Shown here: positions 11,764 through 23,439 of the stretch, piece after piece | Layout of the letters: each line of letters begins with the position of its first letter | How positions within the stretch are numbered: position 1 is the stretch's first letter | Assembly (NCBI RefSeq): GCF_030272615.1 | Contig: NC_081405.1 | Location: 653,626,920-653,690,919 of the forward strand | DNA length: 64,000 bases | Source: Cryptomeria japonica | Lineage: Eukaryota; Streptophyta; Pinopsida; Cupressales; Cupressaceae | Direction: 5' to 3' | Translations under genes and position numbers: made by a program | The notes under the pieces: generated by a model | Told to the model about the DNA's origin: nothing | Databases searched by the model: none | What the model saw: the letters and a program-made list of their open reading frames with translations, nothing else

Positions 11764-14029
11764 TTTTTTATTAAGAATAAGGAGATCACAAAGTCAACAA
11801 ATACCACCGAGAGTCAAAGTATCAGAGGACAAGCCTCACACAACAAAAAAGATGAATGCTATGCACAACCAGACTGATACAAAAACTGGACTAGAGCAGA
11901 AAACAACATCTAATATAGCACATCTTCAAAAGAGTCCACCCACGCAGTCCACCCCAAAGCACCTTCCATCCAAACCAAGTTCTTTTGATCTTGGATTTGC
12001 TTCCGCATGTATAACATCTCTCCAGTAGTACACTGAGGGTTTCTTTTAATTTCCTTGCAGATGCGATCAAAAGTAAGGTTGAAATTGCGGATATTGTCCA
12101 GGTGTAGCCTCCAGAAGTATCCATTCTTAACTTCGTTAGTAAAGAACGTAGCATGTCCATCCCTAAGCAACCTTTTGAACTTAGCTTTGTTAACCATCAT
12201 AGTAATTTGAATCTGCGAAATTTTTTTGAAATAAGTGAGACTTTGAAAAGACTCGGTAAGCAATCTGGGGACATTTTGAAATCTTTCTTCTTTTTTGCAC
12301 TTCCAAATTTGCCACAAAATGTTAGCTGAGAGAATATCCCAGAACATATTAACATCTTTTTTAATATTAAAAATAAAGCTAGTAATAACTTCAAGAATAT
12401 TGAAGGAAGCAGGGATAGAAATACCAAACATCAACCAAACCTCTTTAGCAAAAGAGCACTCAAAGAATATATGTCTTCCCGTTTCCAGGGTTCTGCAAAT
12501 GCTGCACATGTTAGTCTCAGAGAAGTAATTCCTAATAGGAAGTTTATTAAGAATAAGTAACCATTTAAAGAATTTGATTTTAGGATCTATAGAACTTTTC
12601 CAGAGATTGTCAAAAATCTTATTCCAAGAATGAACATCCAAATTAACATACCAAGTATCATTAATGTGCTTGATAATGTCATTATTGTTGTTAATGATGG
12701 AGTAAATGTTTTTAGATTTAAGCCTGGAAATGATAATACCACCAGGCCATTTGATTTTCTGATAACTATTAGAATCAACATGGCAAACATTAGGAATACT
12801 CCTGCTGGCCCTGACAATCATATTATACGTTCTCTTATGAGAATCTGAGAGATTAAATTTACTTTTAAGCTCATCCCAATGAATAAGCCTGTCATTTTCA
12901 AAAATATCAATAAGCTGCTTGATCCCAAGGTTAGCCCAGCATTTGGCAGAATAGCCTTGGGTAAGGGCAAGGGGCTTATTGCCAAGCTTAAGGTTCCACC
13001 AAATGGACCTCTCACCATGGAGGGTCTTATCATAAAAAAAATCCTTATTCTTAATGAATTGCCTAACATGGTTCCAGGCTTTCCAAATAGACTTGAACAC
13101 AGCTGAGCCTTGAACAATGATAGGGAATTCACTACAAATAAGATCAGTAAGAGGGAGATTTTTCCAAAATTTAGCGTTCTTAGGATAACCCCTTTCAATA
13201 TTGTTATGAATAAGAACTCTCCAAGGGTCATCCCCCTCCAAGGCATGAAAGATCCATTTGAAGGCCAAAGCAAGACCACTCAGTCTTAGGTCTTTAAGCC
13301 CCAAGCCTCCAAAGAGTTTATCCACATGACACCAACTCCATTTAACAGAGTGAGCCTTGTTATTTCCTTTCTCATCCAACCAGAGATACTTCCTGATAGC
13401 TTTTTGAATTTCCATAACTTGGTAATCATTAAACATCCAAGCCGAAGCATAGTAAATATTGTAAGAAGAGAGAATCTTTTGACAAACTTGCACTCTACCC
13501 GCAAAAGACAGAGACCTGTTATGCCACTTATTCAACTTATTATGAATCTTATCTTTAACCCAACTCCACATATCTTTCAAAGAAGGATCGATAGAAAAGG
13601 GAATACCCAAGTATCTAACAATATTTGAGGGACCACCCCACTAAAATTCAAACATACTGAACCAATCAGGAGGATGGTTATTCCATCCAAGACAAATAGA
13701 CTTGGACTGGGATAACTTAGCTCCAGAAATCTTATAGAAAAAATTGAGTTTATGAGTCATAGCAACAAAGTTATCTTCAGAAACCTCATGAAAGAGAGAA
13801 GTATCATCAGCAAACTAATTAATAAGCTCCTTGTTATCAGGAAGAGTGATGCCTTTGACAACAGGGGATAAGGTGTTATCCCTAAGAATATAGAACAGAG
13901 CTTCAGAAGCAATAACAAAAAGGGCAGGGGCAAGCGGACAGCCTTGTCTAATAGATCTACCTAACAGAAAAGGGGCTGATAAAGAACCAATAATATCAAT
14001 TATTTTCCTAACCAATTACCTGATCTTAA
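11764..14029 (-). mobile_element. 5'-truncated LINE (non-LTR retrotransposon) with TSD AACCACT
   Basis: On the minus strand it runs from within the reverse transcriptase through the C-terminal region to a 3' end with an AATAAAAAAA-type tail at 11,764-11,775. The 7-bp flank AACCACT occurs at 11,757-11,763 and again at 14,030-14,036, directly next to both ends, consistent with a TSD. The 5' truncation falls inside the RT palm, as is usual for LINE copies. Reverse transcriptase motifs visible: SIRQGCPLAPALF (about 13,930) and FADDT (about 13,800-13,814), the latter preceded by a TAG stop at 13,815-13,817 where Gln is usual. Confidence 0.8.
11910..13610 (-). pseudogene. LINE ORF2 C-terminal half: RT thumb region and zf-RVT zinc-binding domain (566 aa open frame)
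   Basis: A long open frame of 566 codons survives, starting at the RYLGIPF-type motif after the RT palm. Early residues (about 14-60) hold the LINE thumb-like segment KLNKWHNRSLSFAGRVQVCQ. Residues around 355-390 form the zf-RVT module with Cys369, Cys372, His380 and Cys385 (MCSIC...GRHIFFEC). It lacks the N-terminal endonuclease and most of the RT palm, so it cannot retrotranspose itself. Upstream in the same copy, stops separate it from FADD. The open frame probably reflects relative youth rather than a host function. The first ATG is an internal Met, not a true start. Confidence 0.8.
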
Positions 14030-14036
14030 AACCACT

Positions 14037-14631
14037 AAAATTTAATATCCTTATTTACCTTTGACAACTAAATTACATATAATGACACACACAAATTAAA
14101 AACGTATCTTACTACCAATACCTTTATTATTTCAAAAAGCTCTAACGTTACATATAATGACACTCACTAATTAAAAACATATCTTTCGATCAATTATTTT
14201 TTCATTGGAAAAAATACTAAATAACTTATTTTTTTAAATTGTGAAAAGAGCGTTTGACGCGTAAACTATTTGGTCACTACGAATGGCTAATAATTAACAT
14301 CCACATAAAAACGATCAGAGCAAAATAAAATCGGACGGAAGGCCCGAGAGGATTTGTAATTGAAGAAAACAACAATCAAAACGAATAGGAACTAAAATCC
14401 CCAAATAAGAGATACAAATCACTAATCTGCAGTTTTAATCAAACCAGCAACGAGGTTTGAAACAACTCTTTTAGCCACGTAAAAAGATTGTGTGGAGAAG
14501 CCGGCCGCGAATTCTGAAAGAGGAGAAATCCCCATTGTAAGAGAGAAGATTTCAATTTTCGATCAAATCAATGACGCGTAAATCTGAGCTTACATGCCGC
14601 GTTTCTTCACCATGCTTTCCAAATCCTTCCT
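14037..14631 (+). promoter_or_regulatory. 5' flank of the oxidase gene
   Basis: About 600 bases of non-coding sequence between the LINE insertion site and the TATA box. It starts AT-rich and becomes GC-richer near 14,300-14,600. ACGT-containing words occur (for example GCCACGTAAAA near 14,475), but I cannot assign any of them a role. No transposon motif is recognised in it. Confidence 0.4.
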
Positions 14632-14641
14632 ATCTATATAG
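14632..14641 (+). promoter_or_regulatory. probable TATA box of the oxidase gene
   Basis: ATCTATATAG lies about 100 bases upstream of the ATG at 14,739, which leaves room for a transcription start near 14,665 and a 5' leader of roughly 70 nt. Position and sequence fit a plant core promoter. No transcript evidence is available here. Confidence 0.55.
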
Positions 14642-14738
14642 TCATCCTAATCCCTAAACACCCACAACTTGTTAATTTAGCTCTGTTAGTTCAGTCCAGA
14701 GAGATTTCTCAGTCACAAGCCTTTCCAATCCAAAAAAA

Positions 14739-16373
14739 ATGTGGGGCTCGGGTGAGCTAATATCCAAGCTTGCAGTTTTACTGCTTTTGGCATCATGTTT
14801 GAAGCTCAGTTTGGCACAGCAGAGAGGAAAATGGGTGCCCCTGTTGAACAATTCGGGAGTTTCTGCAATGCATACGATCCTCACTCACACCAACAAAGTG
14901 ATCATCTTCGACCAGACGACCGCCGGTCCGTCTGAGATCATGAGAACCGACCCACCCTGTAATGAAAACCCGGAATCGGAAGCCGAAGATTGCACTGCTC
15001 ACTCCGTCGAATACGACATCGCTACGGACAGTGTGAGGCCGCTGCACATCCTGACCGACACCTGGTGTTCGTCTGGGTCGTTTGACAGCGACGGGTTACT
15101 CGTCCAGACCGGCGGGTGGAGCACGGGCGAGAAGGTCATTCGCAATTTTAAGCCCTGCGATGACAGTATCTGCGATTGGGTGGAGACTTCAACAACACTC
15201 GCGAGAAAAAGATGGTACTCTTCGGACCAGATCTTGCCCGACGGACGAATTATCATTGTCGGAGGACGCGCGACGTTTAGTTATGAATTTGTCCCAAAGC
15301 AACCCGGCGAGTCGGTCTTCCGGCTCCCGTTTCTGGCGGACACCAATACTGTCGGCGAGCAGAACAATTTGTACCCGTTCACACATCTGTCTTCTGACGG
15401 CAATCTCTTCATCTTCGCCAACAAGGATTCAATTCTCCTCGACTACAACAAAAACAATGTCGTCCGGACGTTCCCAACCATGCCGGGTGGTGGTGCTCGG
15501 AACTACCCGTCAACAGGCTCGTCCGTCATGCTCCCGCTTGACCCGGCTAACGATTTCCAGACCGTGGAGATTCTCGTCTGCGGAGGAGCGCCCGATGGGG
15601 CCTTCAAACAAGCCGACCAGGATGAAATTTTCGTGGATGCGTTGAAAAGCTGTGGGAGAATCGTCATCACTTCAGAAAATCCAGAATGGCGTATGGAGGA
15701 CATGCCTGGTCCGAGAGTGATGGGCGACATGCTCATTCTTCCCACGGGTGAAATTTTAATAATCAACGGAGCAAAAGAAGGAACTGCAGGCTTTCAATCT
15801 GCGCGGAAGCCTGCGCTGAGCCCGTTGCTTTACAGACCGGAGGAAGATTTGGGGAATAGGTTCACAGTCCTTGCCGCCTCAAAAATCCCTCGAATGTATC
15901 ATTCTACTGCGAATGTTCTTCCAGATGGGCGTGTGTTTGTTGGCGGGAGCAATTCAAATGGTCGGTACAGATTCTCTGGAGTGTTTTTCCCTACGGAGCT
16001 TAGATTAGAAGCCTACATTCCATATTATCTTGATTCTTCTTTCAATTCCATGCGCCCAAATATTACTTTATTGTCAACCAGGGAAATCAAATACGGAACC
16101 CAATTCACTCTGGTTTTCTCTGTCGCCACACTACAGAATATAGAATTCAATGCATACGCTCCTCCTTTCACAACGCATTCATGGTCGATGAATCAGAGAT
16201 TTTTGTGGCTTGATGCGGCTTCAAAAGTTGCAGACCAGGCAACCGATGGGTCGTATTCCGTAAAGGTGACTGCTCCACCTAGCGCAGTCGCAGCTCCTTC
16301 GGGTTACTACCTCTTTAGGGTTGTTAATGGAGGAATTCCCAGCAGTGCGGAGTGGATTCGGTTCATACAATGA
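14739..16373 (+). CDS. GLOX: secreted copper-radical oxidase, aldehyde/glyoxal oxidase (GLOX) type
   Basis: Complete intronless frame of 544 codons. Family knowledge: GLOX/galactose-oxidase-like enzymes oxidise aldehydes or primary alcohols with O2, giving H2O2, in the apoplast or cell wall. Residues 1-26 form a signal peptide (hydrophobic LAVLLLLASC, likely cut after SLA). A glyoxal-oxidase N-domain (beta-propeller, about 40-285, continuing to about 410) is followed by a C-terminal domain (about 420-544). Expected copper and radical-cofactor residues are present: Cys110 (DTWCSSG), Tyr160 (RKRWYSSD), Tyr387-His388 (PRMYHST) and His480 (TTHSWS). N-glycosylation sequons occur at Asn37 and Asn441. 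The start is supported by the signal peptide and the TATA spacing. The gene is markedly GC-richer than its surroundings, with no stops or frameshifts, so it is probably functional. Exact substrate is unknown. Confidence 0.93.
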   Translation: MWGSGELISKLAVLLLLASCLKLSLAQQRGKWVPLLNNSGVSAMHTILTHTNKVIIFDQTTAGPSEIMRTDPPCNENPESEAEDCTAHSVEYDIATDSVRPLHILTDTWCSSGSFDSDGLLVQTGGWSTGEKVIRNFKPCDDSICDWVETSTTLARKRWYSSDQILPDGRIIIVGGRATFSYEFVPKQPGESVFRLPFLADTNTVGEQNNLYPFTHLSSDGNLFIFANKDSILLDYNKNNVVRTFPTMPGGGARNYPSTGSSVMLPLDPANDFQTVEILVCGGAPDGAFKQADQDEIFVDALKSCGRIVITSENPEWRMEDMPGPRVMGDMLILPTGEILIINGAKEGTAGFQSARKPALSPLLYRPEEDLGNRFTVLAASKIPRMYHSTANVLPDGRVFVGGSNSNGRYRFSGVFFPTELRLEAYIPYYLDSSFNSMRPNITLLSTREIKYGTQFTLVFSVATLQNIEFNAYAPPFTTHSWSMNQRFLWLDAASKVADQATDGSYSVKVTAPPSAVAAPSGYYLFRVVNGGIPSSAEWIRFIQ

Positions 16374-16949
16374 CTGCTTTTAAATAATAGTTTTAAATGT
16401 CACATTTCGGCAATTAACATCTATTTTCACATTTTAAAAAAAATTCATAATAGGCTATAGGCCTAAAGGCAGGCATGTTCACAGCATGCTCAAGGGCTGC
16501 CGTTTGCAGAGTGTGCATGATAAATGTATAGGTGCTTAACGACAGAAATTTAATGTTAGTATACGGTTAGTGGTGTTCATAGTTCTTTCAATTGGTGTAA
16601 AAGTAGGTTAGGAAGACTTTTATTGTATAAGTGACCAAGTATAGGTTAACAATTCTCTTCAAGTTATTATCGTTGTAGTTAATCGTACTAGCTTACTATT
16701 TCAACTTCTATTATTTATGTGAGACAATTATCAAAATCAAGACCTTGTCCCATGATCTCTAAAAACTAGTTAAAGTTGGATACACTGTGCTTATATCTTT
16801 TAATGTTTTAATATTAGTAGATATATCAATTTCACTTATATTATTCATATGGCAAAATTAATGTATATACACGAGAAATCAATGTGTGTATGGTATGGTT
16901 AAGAAGTTACATACCACTGAATTATTGAAGATAAATTTGTAGAATTTTA
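16374..16949. other. 3' flank of the oxidase gene, no gene seen
   Basis: AT-rich sequence without open frames or recognisable repeats. No canonical AATAAA occurs soon after the stop codon (the first is near 16,993), so the polyadenylation site cannot be placed. Confidence 0.5.
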
Positions 16950-18880
16950 AACCATTAAAAGAAATTTTGAAATTTTTTGAAAATTCAAGAATGAATAAAT
17001 TTGAGTCTGTTTAAGATTTTCTGATTAGAGATCATTCTAAATAGCTTAATAATCAAGGAAACGTTGTAAGGGAGCAGAAGAATGTAGCCAAGATTGTAAG
17101 ATCTCTTCTTTCAAAATTTGATACAATGGGGAGAGACTTAACATAAAGCAACGATTCAACAACAATCAAAATAATAGAGTTGGAAAGTTCTCATGAGGAG
17201 CATATGTAATGTTGTATAATGATTCTTTTATAAGATTTATAGTCTACTATGATAGTTGCAAAAAAATTATACAACTCTTCTTTTTTGAATTATTAAATTT
17301 CAACGAGAATCTTTTACTGATAGAAAAAATGGTAAAGGGTGAGGAAGAGGAAGAAGTTTTGTGGATTATAGACTATGTTAGCGATATTATATGTATAAGT
17401 GTAGAAAGAAGATGTTGGAATTGAATAAGTCAAGTTATAGAATTATACTTAAAGGTCTCTTGAAGATCCAAAACATTCCATAATTGTTTAAATGTAATTC
17501 AGAAAAAGAACATTAGAAATATATCTAGCTCTTGGATGGTGGCTACCCAAACCATAGGATAGGTAGATCTGATTTATTTATCAAATTAGATGAAAAAGGT
17601 GAGGGGTAAAGTAAAATTAGGTAATGCTAAATAGGTTGAATTAATGATAATATAATCTTTCTATAAAGACTTAGCAACAAGAAACTACTCACATTTATGA
17701 TACTTTATGTTTTCTATAATTATGTCATAATTTTTTGACTATTGGGTGATTTGTAGAAAAAGTTACAAGGTTATTTTTGAAGATAACTACTGCAAGATAT
17801 TTTGATGAGAAAAGGCTTCAATAACAAAGAATAGGTATGTTTCCACATTTTTTTCCACTAAAGTGCACACACCATAGCCAATGACAAATGATTTATGGTT
17901 ATGACACCAATGTAATAGACATATTAGTTTTCAAGGATTGATTTACTTCACAAGAAGATTATGGTAAGATGACTTTTCAAAATTCAAGTAAAAGAAGAAT
18001 TGTGTTTAGAGTGTGTAGTTGGCAAGGAAAATAGAGTTAATTTCCATGTAATAAATTATAAACAAGGAAAAAATCCTCTTGAGTTTATGAATATTGACAT
18101 TTGTGGTGATATGAAGGTGTCATCCTTTAGTTAGAATATTTATTTTTTCTCTTATTGATAATTTTCTTGCCACATATAAATCTATTTTCTTAAGTAAAAA
18201 TTTGAATATTTTCAAGTCTTCAAGCATTTCAAGGCTAGAAATAGAAACTAAAAATATGCATTATCTCAAAATACTCAAAATAGAAATAGGGGTAGAATTC
18301 ACTTCAAAACAAATCTTCACTTTTTGTATAAATTATGACATCAACAGACAAGTTATTATATCTTAGACCCCTCAAAAAAATTTATTTTAGATTGAAAGAA
18401 TTGTACCATTGTAAATATAATGTGAAATATGTTGTAGTCAAATATCCCTCCAAATTGTTGTTGGGTAGAAGTAGTGGCAATAATAGTATACATCATGAAT
18501 TGGTGCCCCATAAAATTGGTGTCCAACATCACTTCAAAGGAATATTTTAGTGTTTGTAACACTCCTGTGTCTCATTTCTATGTATTCAATTGTCAAGCGT
18601 ATGTATGCATTCTAGTTCAAAAGTAAAATGATTTTGATGCAAATTATCAACTTTGTATTTTTATGGAATATTTTGGTATAATTAAGGGTTATATATTTAA
18701 TAATCCTAATGAAATTTAATAGATTATAATTTGGAAAGAGGTTGTTAATTAAAAATGGATAATGTAATGACAAGAATGTGTGCAACAAAACACACCAATA
18801 ATAATGGACATACTAGAATATAGTACTCATCCTCTCCCCAAAGATCAAGTAGATGTTAAAGCTCTAGTTGTAATGTCAAA
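16950..18880 (+). pseudogene. strongly decayed copia element, gag to integrase and beyond
   Basis: No long frame remains, but a series of short translated stretches follows copia order on the + strand. A gag piece lies near 17,080-17,200 (VRSLLSKFDTMGRDLT). A Gly/Arg-rich linker lies near 17,330-17,360 (GRGRS after a stop). A protease-region remnant lies near 17,550-17,700, followed by integrase pieces near 18,015-18,130 (CVVGKENRVNF, NPLEFMNIDICGDMKVSS). The post-integrase phrase VSHFYVFNCQAYVCI and FNNPNE lies near 18,560-18,720. Stops and frameshifts are dense and no LTR was found, so this is older than the copia elements at 4,973-8,114 and 27,750-35,087. Confidence 0.7.
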
Positions 18881-20253
18881 AATTGTGTACTCATGTAATT
18901 TCACAATGCATTTATAACTTTTATTAGTGTCACCAAAGAACAACAAACTACAACCAAATAAAGTTCGCACAATGCAAGAGAGAAGAAACATGAAGATGAT
19001 ATTTCATCATCGATTTCAAATGATTACAAATGTGCAGGTAGAGACAAACAATTATCTAACTACAAAAAACAAATATTGAATACACTATCAATATTATTAA
19101 ATAATGTCTACCAAATAACAGCTAATTTATCTAATAATTTAAATGTCAACTGCCTAAGTGGAACTTAAGCCTACACCAAAACACCCCTTAAGTGCAACTT
19201 AGGAAGATTATTATGCAATATGAGATGCAAGATGGGTCTTGACAACAAATCCATGTTAGGTACCCATGCACAACTACAATGCAATGCAATGCAATGAAAT
19301 CTCTCACAAACAAAGTAAAGGAGAAAAAACCTATGGGAGAAAAATCCTCTCCAAAAGAGAGAACATGAAGGACTATAAGCCTCCAAAAAGATGTCCTAGG
19401 AAAAGAATAATAAGAACATTACTAAAGTACAAATAAGATGTAGAAAATTGTTGAAAGAAGATTGATATAGTGTTGTAACTAAAGAAACTCTTGTAAAGAA
19501 AATGATGATCATGATTAAGAGGACAACAATCTGCATGAGTACCCTAGACAACACTACTTAAACAATGATAAGATGGAAACAAATAAAAAACATCTATCAA
19601 TCCAATTAAAAATATAAATGGAACATGAATCTAAATGAGTGACTCCAATGACAATACTCAACCAATGAAGTTGTATGAGTTATCTCATCATCACTACTCA
19701 ACTAATATAGGTGCAATAGTCTGAAGAACCATGATCAATAGAGGAATGAAGGCTTCTTCCACAAAATAGGAATGCAAGAGTGTCTCAATTGACTCCAGTT
19801 GAAACCAATGAAGTGTTAGCATGAATAGGATAACACCCCCGATAATGCTGACTAGGGAGAGCCATGATAGGTCCACTGAAACTTTGTGTCATTAAGTAAT
19901 GATTGAAGGAGAAGATACAACATTTGAAGTCACCAAAATAGAGTACCTACAACTAAAAAAGGGTGTGTACAAAGACTATGCACATGCATGAGGAAAGAAT
20001 CCCATAGATCCTATTGTTGTCATGGAGGGATGCTCACTTGACAAAGTAGTGATTGGCAAACAACAAAGGCACTACACAAGCCTCCATGATACTTTATAAT
20101 ATAAAATATGTACAATATAATGGCACAATATTTGTGTAAATATATCCCACGATACATTAACAAGATGTGGTACTTTATCTCAATGTATCTAAAACCTAAA
20201 GTGCATACAAACGATTCTCAAACTAATCTATAAGGACAAAACATCTATATATA
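18881..20253. other. unassigned AT-rich intergenic sequence
   Basis: No coding motif recognised. It contains a short GCAAT repeat near 19,278-19,297 and diverged repeats of an 'AATGAGTGACTCCAATGACAA'-like phrase around 19,640-19,700. It may be an old LTR remnant, but I cannot show that. Confidence 0.5.
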
Positions 20254-20259
20254 CATATG

Positions 20260-21350
20260 GGTGAACTCACAATAATGGTTCCCACTTTTTTGCCACTTTT
20301 GACACTGAGATGAACAATTTTAAAATAATCTTCAACTTCCGACAACTATAACTTTTAAACTATTAAGAATTTGAAGATGATGTAAATTAGTGATTTGTAG
20401 AATTTTGTCTGTAGATTCTATATATATTTTTTTCAAATTTTTTTGAAGGATTTTTTTTTAATTTTTCCATCTCCCTCAAAAAGTAGTTTTTTACAACAAA
20501 CTACATTTTTTAAGAGTGATGTGCCTCCCGAAACGCATAACTTTTTTTCTATAAATGATAAAAAACTCAATTCTTTCAAATTTTGGTTTTTAACATCAAT
20601 ATCCAAGGCTTGCAGTTGGTTTGATAGTGATATGTTCAATATTTTTCATTTTATTAAGTTTTGAAGTCTGACTACTCATAATTTAGACACAGGTTTACGT
20701 TTGAACACATAACTTATTCTATATATATCGAAATTCAATTTTATTTTTTTTGTTAGAAAGAAGACATCAATACCTAGGGCTTAGATATTTTTCAGAATTT
20801 TTTTGAATTAGTTTCCTATTTTTCCCAATGCGTTGAACAGAGAAGTTCATGTTCGGTGAAAAACCTATATTTGGCAAAATTAAAAAACAAGTTCATAATA
20901 AAATCAATATGTAATAAAATTATATTCATTGGAAAGCTTGCTTTCAGGACTATAATACTACATTTTGGGTTGTCAAGATCATTCCATTTGAGCCTTCAAC
21001 CAGAGGTTTCAAGGCCAAAAATCTACAAAAAAATCTAGAAATCTACAGAGAAGTGTTAAAAAAGGGGTTCGAACGAAGGGGGGTTCGAGCGAACCCCCCA
21101 TTTTTAGGGGGGTTCGAATGAAGGGGGGGTTCGATCGAACCCCCGCGCTATAATTAAAAATGACATAAATGGGCATTAAAGGTGCTTCGCTCGAAAGATG
21201 GGGTTCGAGCGAAGTGGGGTCTTCGCTCGAAACCCAAAGGGTATTCCGTTCGAACACCCCCACTTTGCTCGAACCCCCCATAAACAAAATTTTCCACTTT
21301 CGCCAATTTCCTTCGTTGGCAAAAGTGGGAACCAGCTTTGTGAGTTCACC
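20260..21350. mobile_element. non-autonomous TIR DNA transposon H1
   Basis: The left end GGTGAACTCACAATAATGG and the right end, read as reverse complement, GGTGAACTCACAAAGCTGG continue into a shared GGTTCCCACTTTT..GCCA, giving terminal inverted repeats of about 34 bp. CATATG flanks both ends (20,254-20,259 and 21,351-21,356), a candidate 6-bp TSD, although the word is itself palindromic. There is no coding capacity. The left 800 bases match 39,762-40,540, the left end of the transposase-carrying region. The right part holds a cluster of TTCGNNCGAA palindromes. Superfamily is not assigned. Confidence 0.7.
21064..21280. repeat. cluster of nine TTCGNNCGAA-type palindromes inside H1
   Basis: Exact TTCGNNCGAA sites start at 21,068, 21,084, 21,130, 21,186, 21,204 and 21,222. 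Near matches start at 21,113, 21,244 and 21,264. Several sit in larger hairpins such as GGGGGGTTCGAGCGAACCCC. The block is GC-rich inside an AT-rich element. A related cluster lies at the same relative place in the longer relative (40,574-40,700). Confidence 0.85.
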
Positions 21351-21356
21351 CATATG

Positions 21357-21929
21357 ATGCAGCCAAAATGAAGCCAAACCATGCAACCAAAATATTTTCA
21401 AGCACTAATAAAACCAAGAAATGAACTAGAGTTTCAAGACATAAATCTTGAATTGATTATATCTAGGGTCAAATAGAGAAAATGTACATTGATAGATTGA
21501 AAGTGATTTGAAATACCTTCTAACAATGCAAGAATCATGAGAAACAGAGAAACTAGTAAGAAATTATGAGCTCAGGAGCCCAATATACACTTCTAACTTT
21601 GATAGGCTACAAAATACACCAATTACAAGTACTTAAGAAACTATCAACACTAATAGATAGTTCATAGAACCACCATTCCAACAATATCTGGTTTTCAAAA
21701 AACTAATACTATATGCCCAAGTTATGGCTGTTTGAAAAAAATCACCTTTACAAAACCTCAAAGTGATAAAAAAATTATTATCCCCTTTAGCACTCAGGGA
21801 ATAGGATTTGGTCCTTCATATGACCTAGTGCTTAGCATGTGAGAAAAAAATTGCCCCCTAAAACAACACTAGCAATGTGTTTCCTCTCCCTTCTGCCAAT
21901 TAATTTTCATCTACTATCTTTGATCCTAA
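21357..21929. other. unassigned sequence between H1 and element F
   Basis: No open frame or recognisable repeat. It is the flank into which H1 and element F inserted. Confidence 0.5.
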
Positions 21930-21934
21930 AGGTC

Positions 21935-23439
21935 TGATGTAGACAGGGAAGGAAAACACTTCACCATATCAATTCAAGTGGTTTCAATCCACTCTCCAAG
22001 TAAAAAACCCTCATCTTTCTTATCATCCACTGTTCCACCTTGTAGGCCTTGCAGTCCTCTAAATAAGGACAATCCTAAATAAATTTTGACTTAGAGACAT
22101 TAATCACAAATTGATACCATATTTAGATACCCTTTATTTATTTTTTAAACATAATCCAAGATGAGTATAGGGTCTTTTGAAACGGATTAGTCAAAAAATT
22201 GGTTTTCTCTCTGCAAATGGGCCTAATTAGGCCACTTTTTCAAAGCAACCACCCACAAAAATCTTCGCCAATTTATACAACATGCTTAGATCTTCTCCAA
22301 ATACCTAAAATATCCCAAATCAATAATTTTTGTATGGGAAACACCCACTAAATCACCAAGTTACAAAACCCTTGTCTTAGGCCTTCCTAGGCTTGCACAA
22401 TAGGGTTTTTATGGAAGTACTATATCCAAACCCTTACAAATTTTCCCAACAAATAAAAAATATTAAAATAGGTCTTTAATACCACTTAAATCATTCATAT
22501 GTTCACTCCCAATGTTGTTTTTGCCAATCCCAACTTGTAAGCCTCTTATTTGCTTACAAAACAAGCCAAAACCTTCTAGGAAATCATCATATTTCCCCAA
22601 AACCTCATCCAACATGCCTACAAACTTTTAAATCATCAATTAAACCCTTTAAACTTTCAAACTACCAATTTTCAATAGTTTTCAATGTTGAAAAGAGGAG
22701 ACAACACATATTTTGCATACAAACGCCAAAAACCCTATGTTCAAGACAATTTTAGAAATGGGCTTAAAAGGCATTATAAAAATTACTGATAAAAATAAAT
22801 TTTATCCAGAAAATCAAGATATTTCCATAGATCCAAGTCTTAGGTCCTGAAAGTTCCATACATGGCCACACTAACACATTTTCTGACTGCAAATTTTGGA
22901 AAACATTTTCAAAACTGGCTGCCTTCACCAAAATTGGTATAACTTACTCAATTATTAATAAAAAATGTTCAAACCAAAGCCAAAAAAATATTAGCGCATC
23001 CCTATACCAATTCCAATTCATAAACTTGTACAATCCTTCCATACTAGGTCGTATAAGATTCTGGAGCAACAAAAAGACAGTGAAAAATACAAAAACCAGT
23101 AAGTTATTTCATTAATTTATTCTCTCCGTGCTTCGAAACCCCCATTGGTGGATTAAATACAGGTATTTAAATATTTAAAAACTTCCCAAACTGACCACAA
23201 ATAATTTTTAAACATCCTAAGAAAATATGACCCTTCATCTTCCTTATTTTTACAATTTTGACAACATAAATGACAACTTTTACAAAATTGTTTGCAACTT
23301 TTTCCAATATGACCTCAAAACATAACAAAATGGTCTCAAAAGGACCTAATTACATTTTAAAAGACACAAAATACCTAAAACCTATCAAAAGATGAAAAAT
23401 AGCCCATATTATCCAAATATGCTTGGTGCCCCTGCACCA
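21935..23439 (-). repeat. 3' LTR of element F
   Basis: Minus-strand LTR running from TGGTGCAGGGGCACC (at 23,439) to ...CTGTCTACATCA (at 21,935), aligned by eye along its length with 25,391-26,892. Confidence 0.85.

Noticed and set aside
11910-13610. 566-codon open frame as a possible host gene
   Set aside because: It has RT thumb and zf-RVT features, continues upstream into RT motifs with stops, and lies between LINE-type TSDs, so it is a retrotransposon fragment.
15082-15645. 187-codon frame overlapping the oxidase gene in another phase, and antisense frames in the same region
   Set aside because: They are shadows caused by the high GC content of the true gene. None shows a domain, and the real frame has a complete active site.
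21064-21280. tRNA gene or Pol III B box (GGTTCGA words)
   Set aside because: GGTTCGA occurs repeatedly, but no cloverleaf, A box or acceptor stem fits, and the words are part of the palindromes.
20254-21356. CATATG as part of the H1 TIR instead of a TSD
   Set aside because: The related left end at 39,762 is preceded by GTGCTT, not CATATG, so the word is more likely target duplication. Its palindromic nature keeps some doubt.
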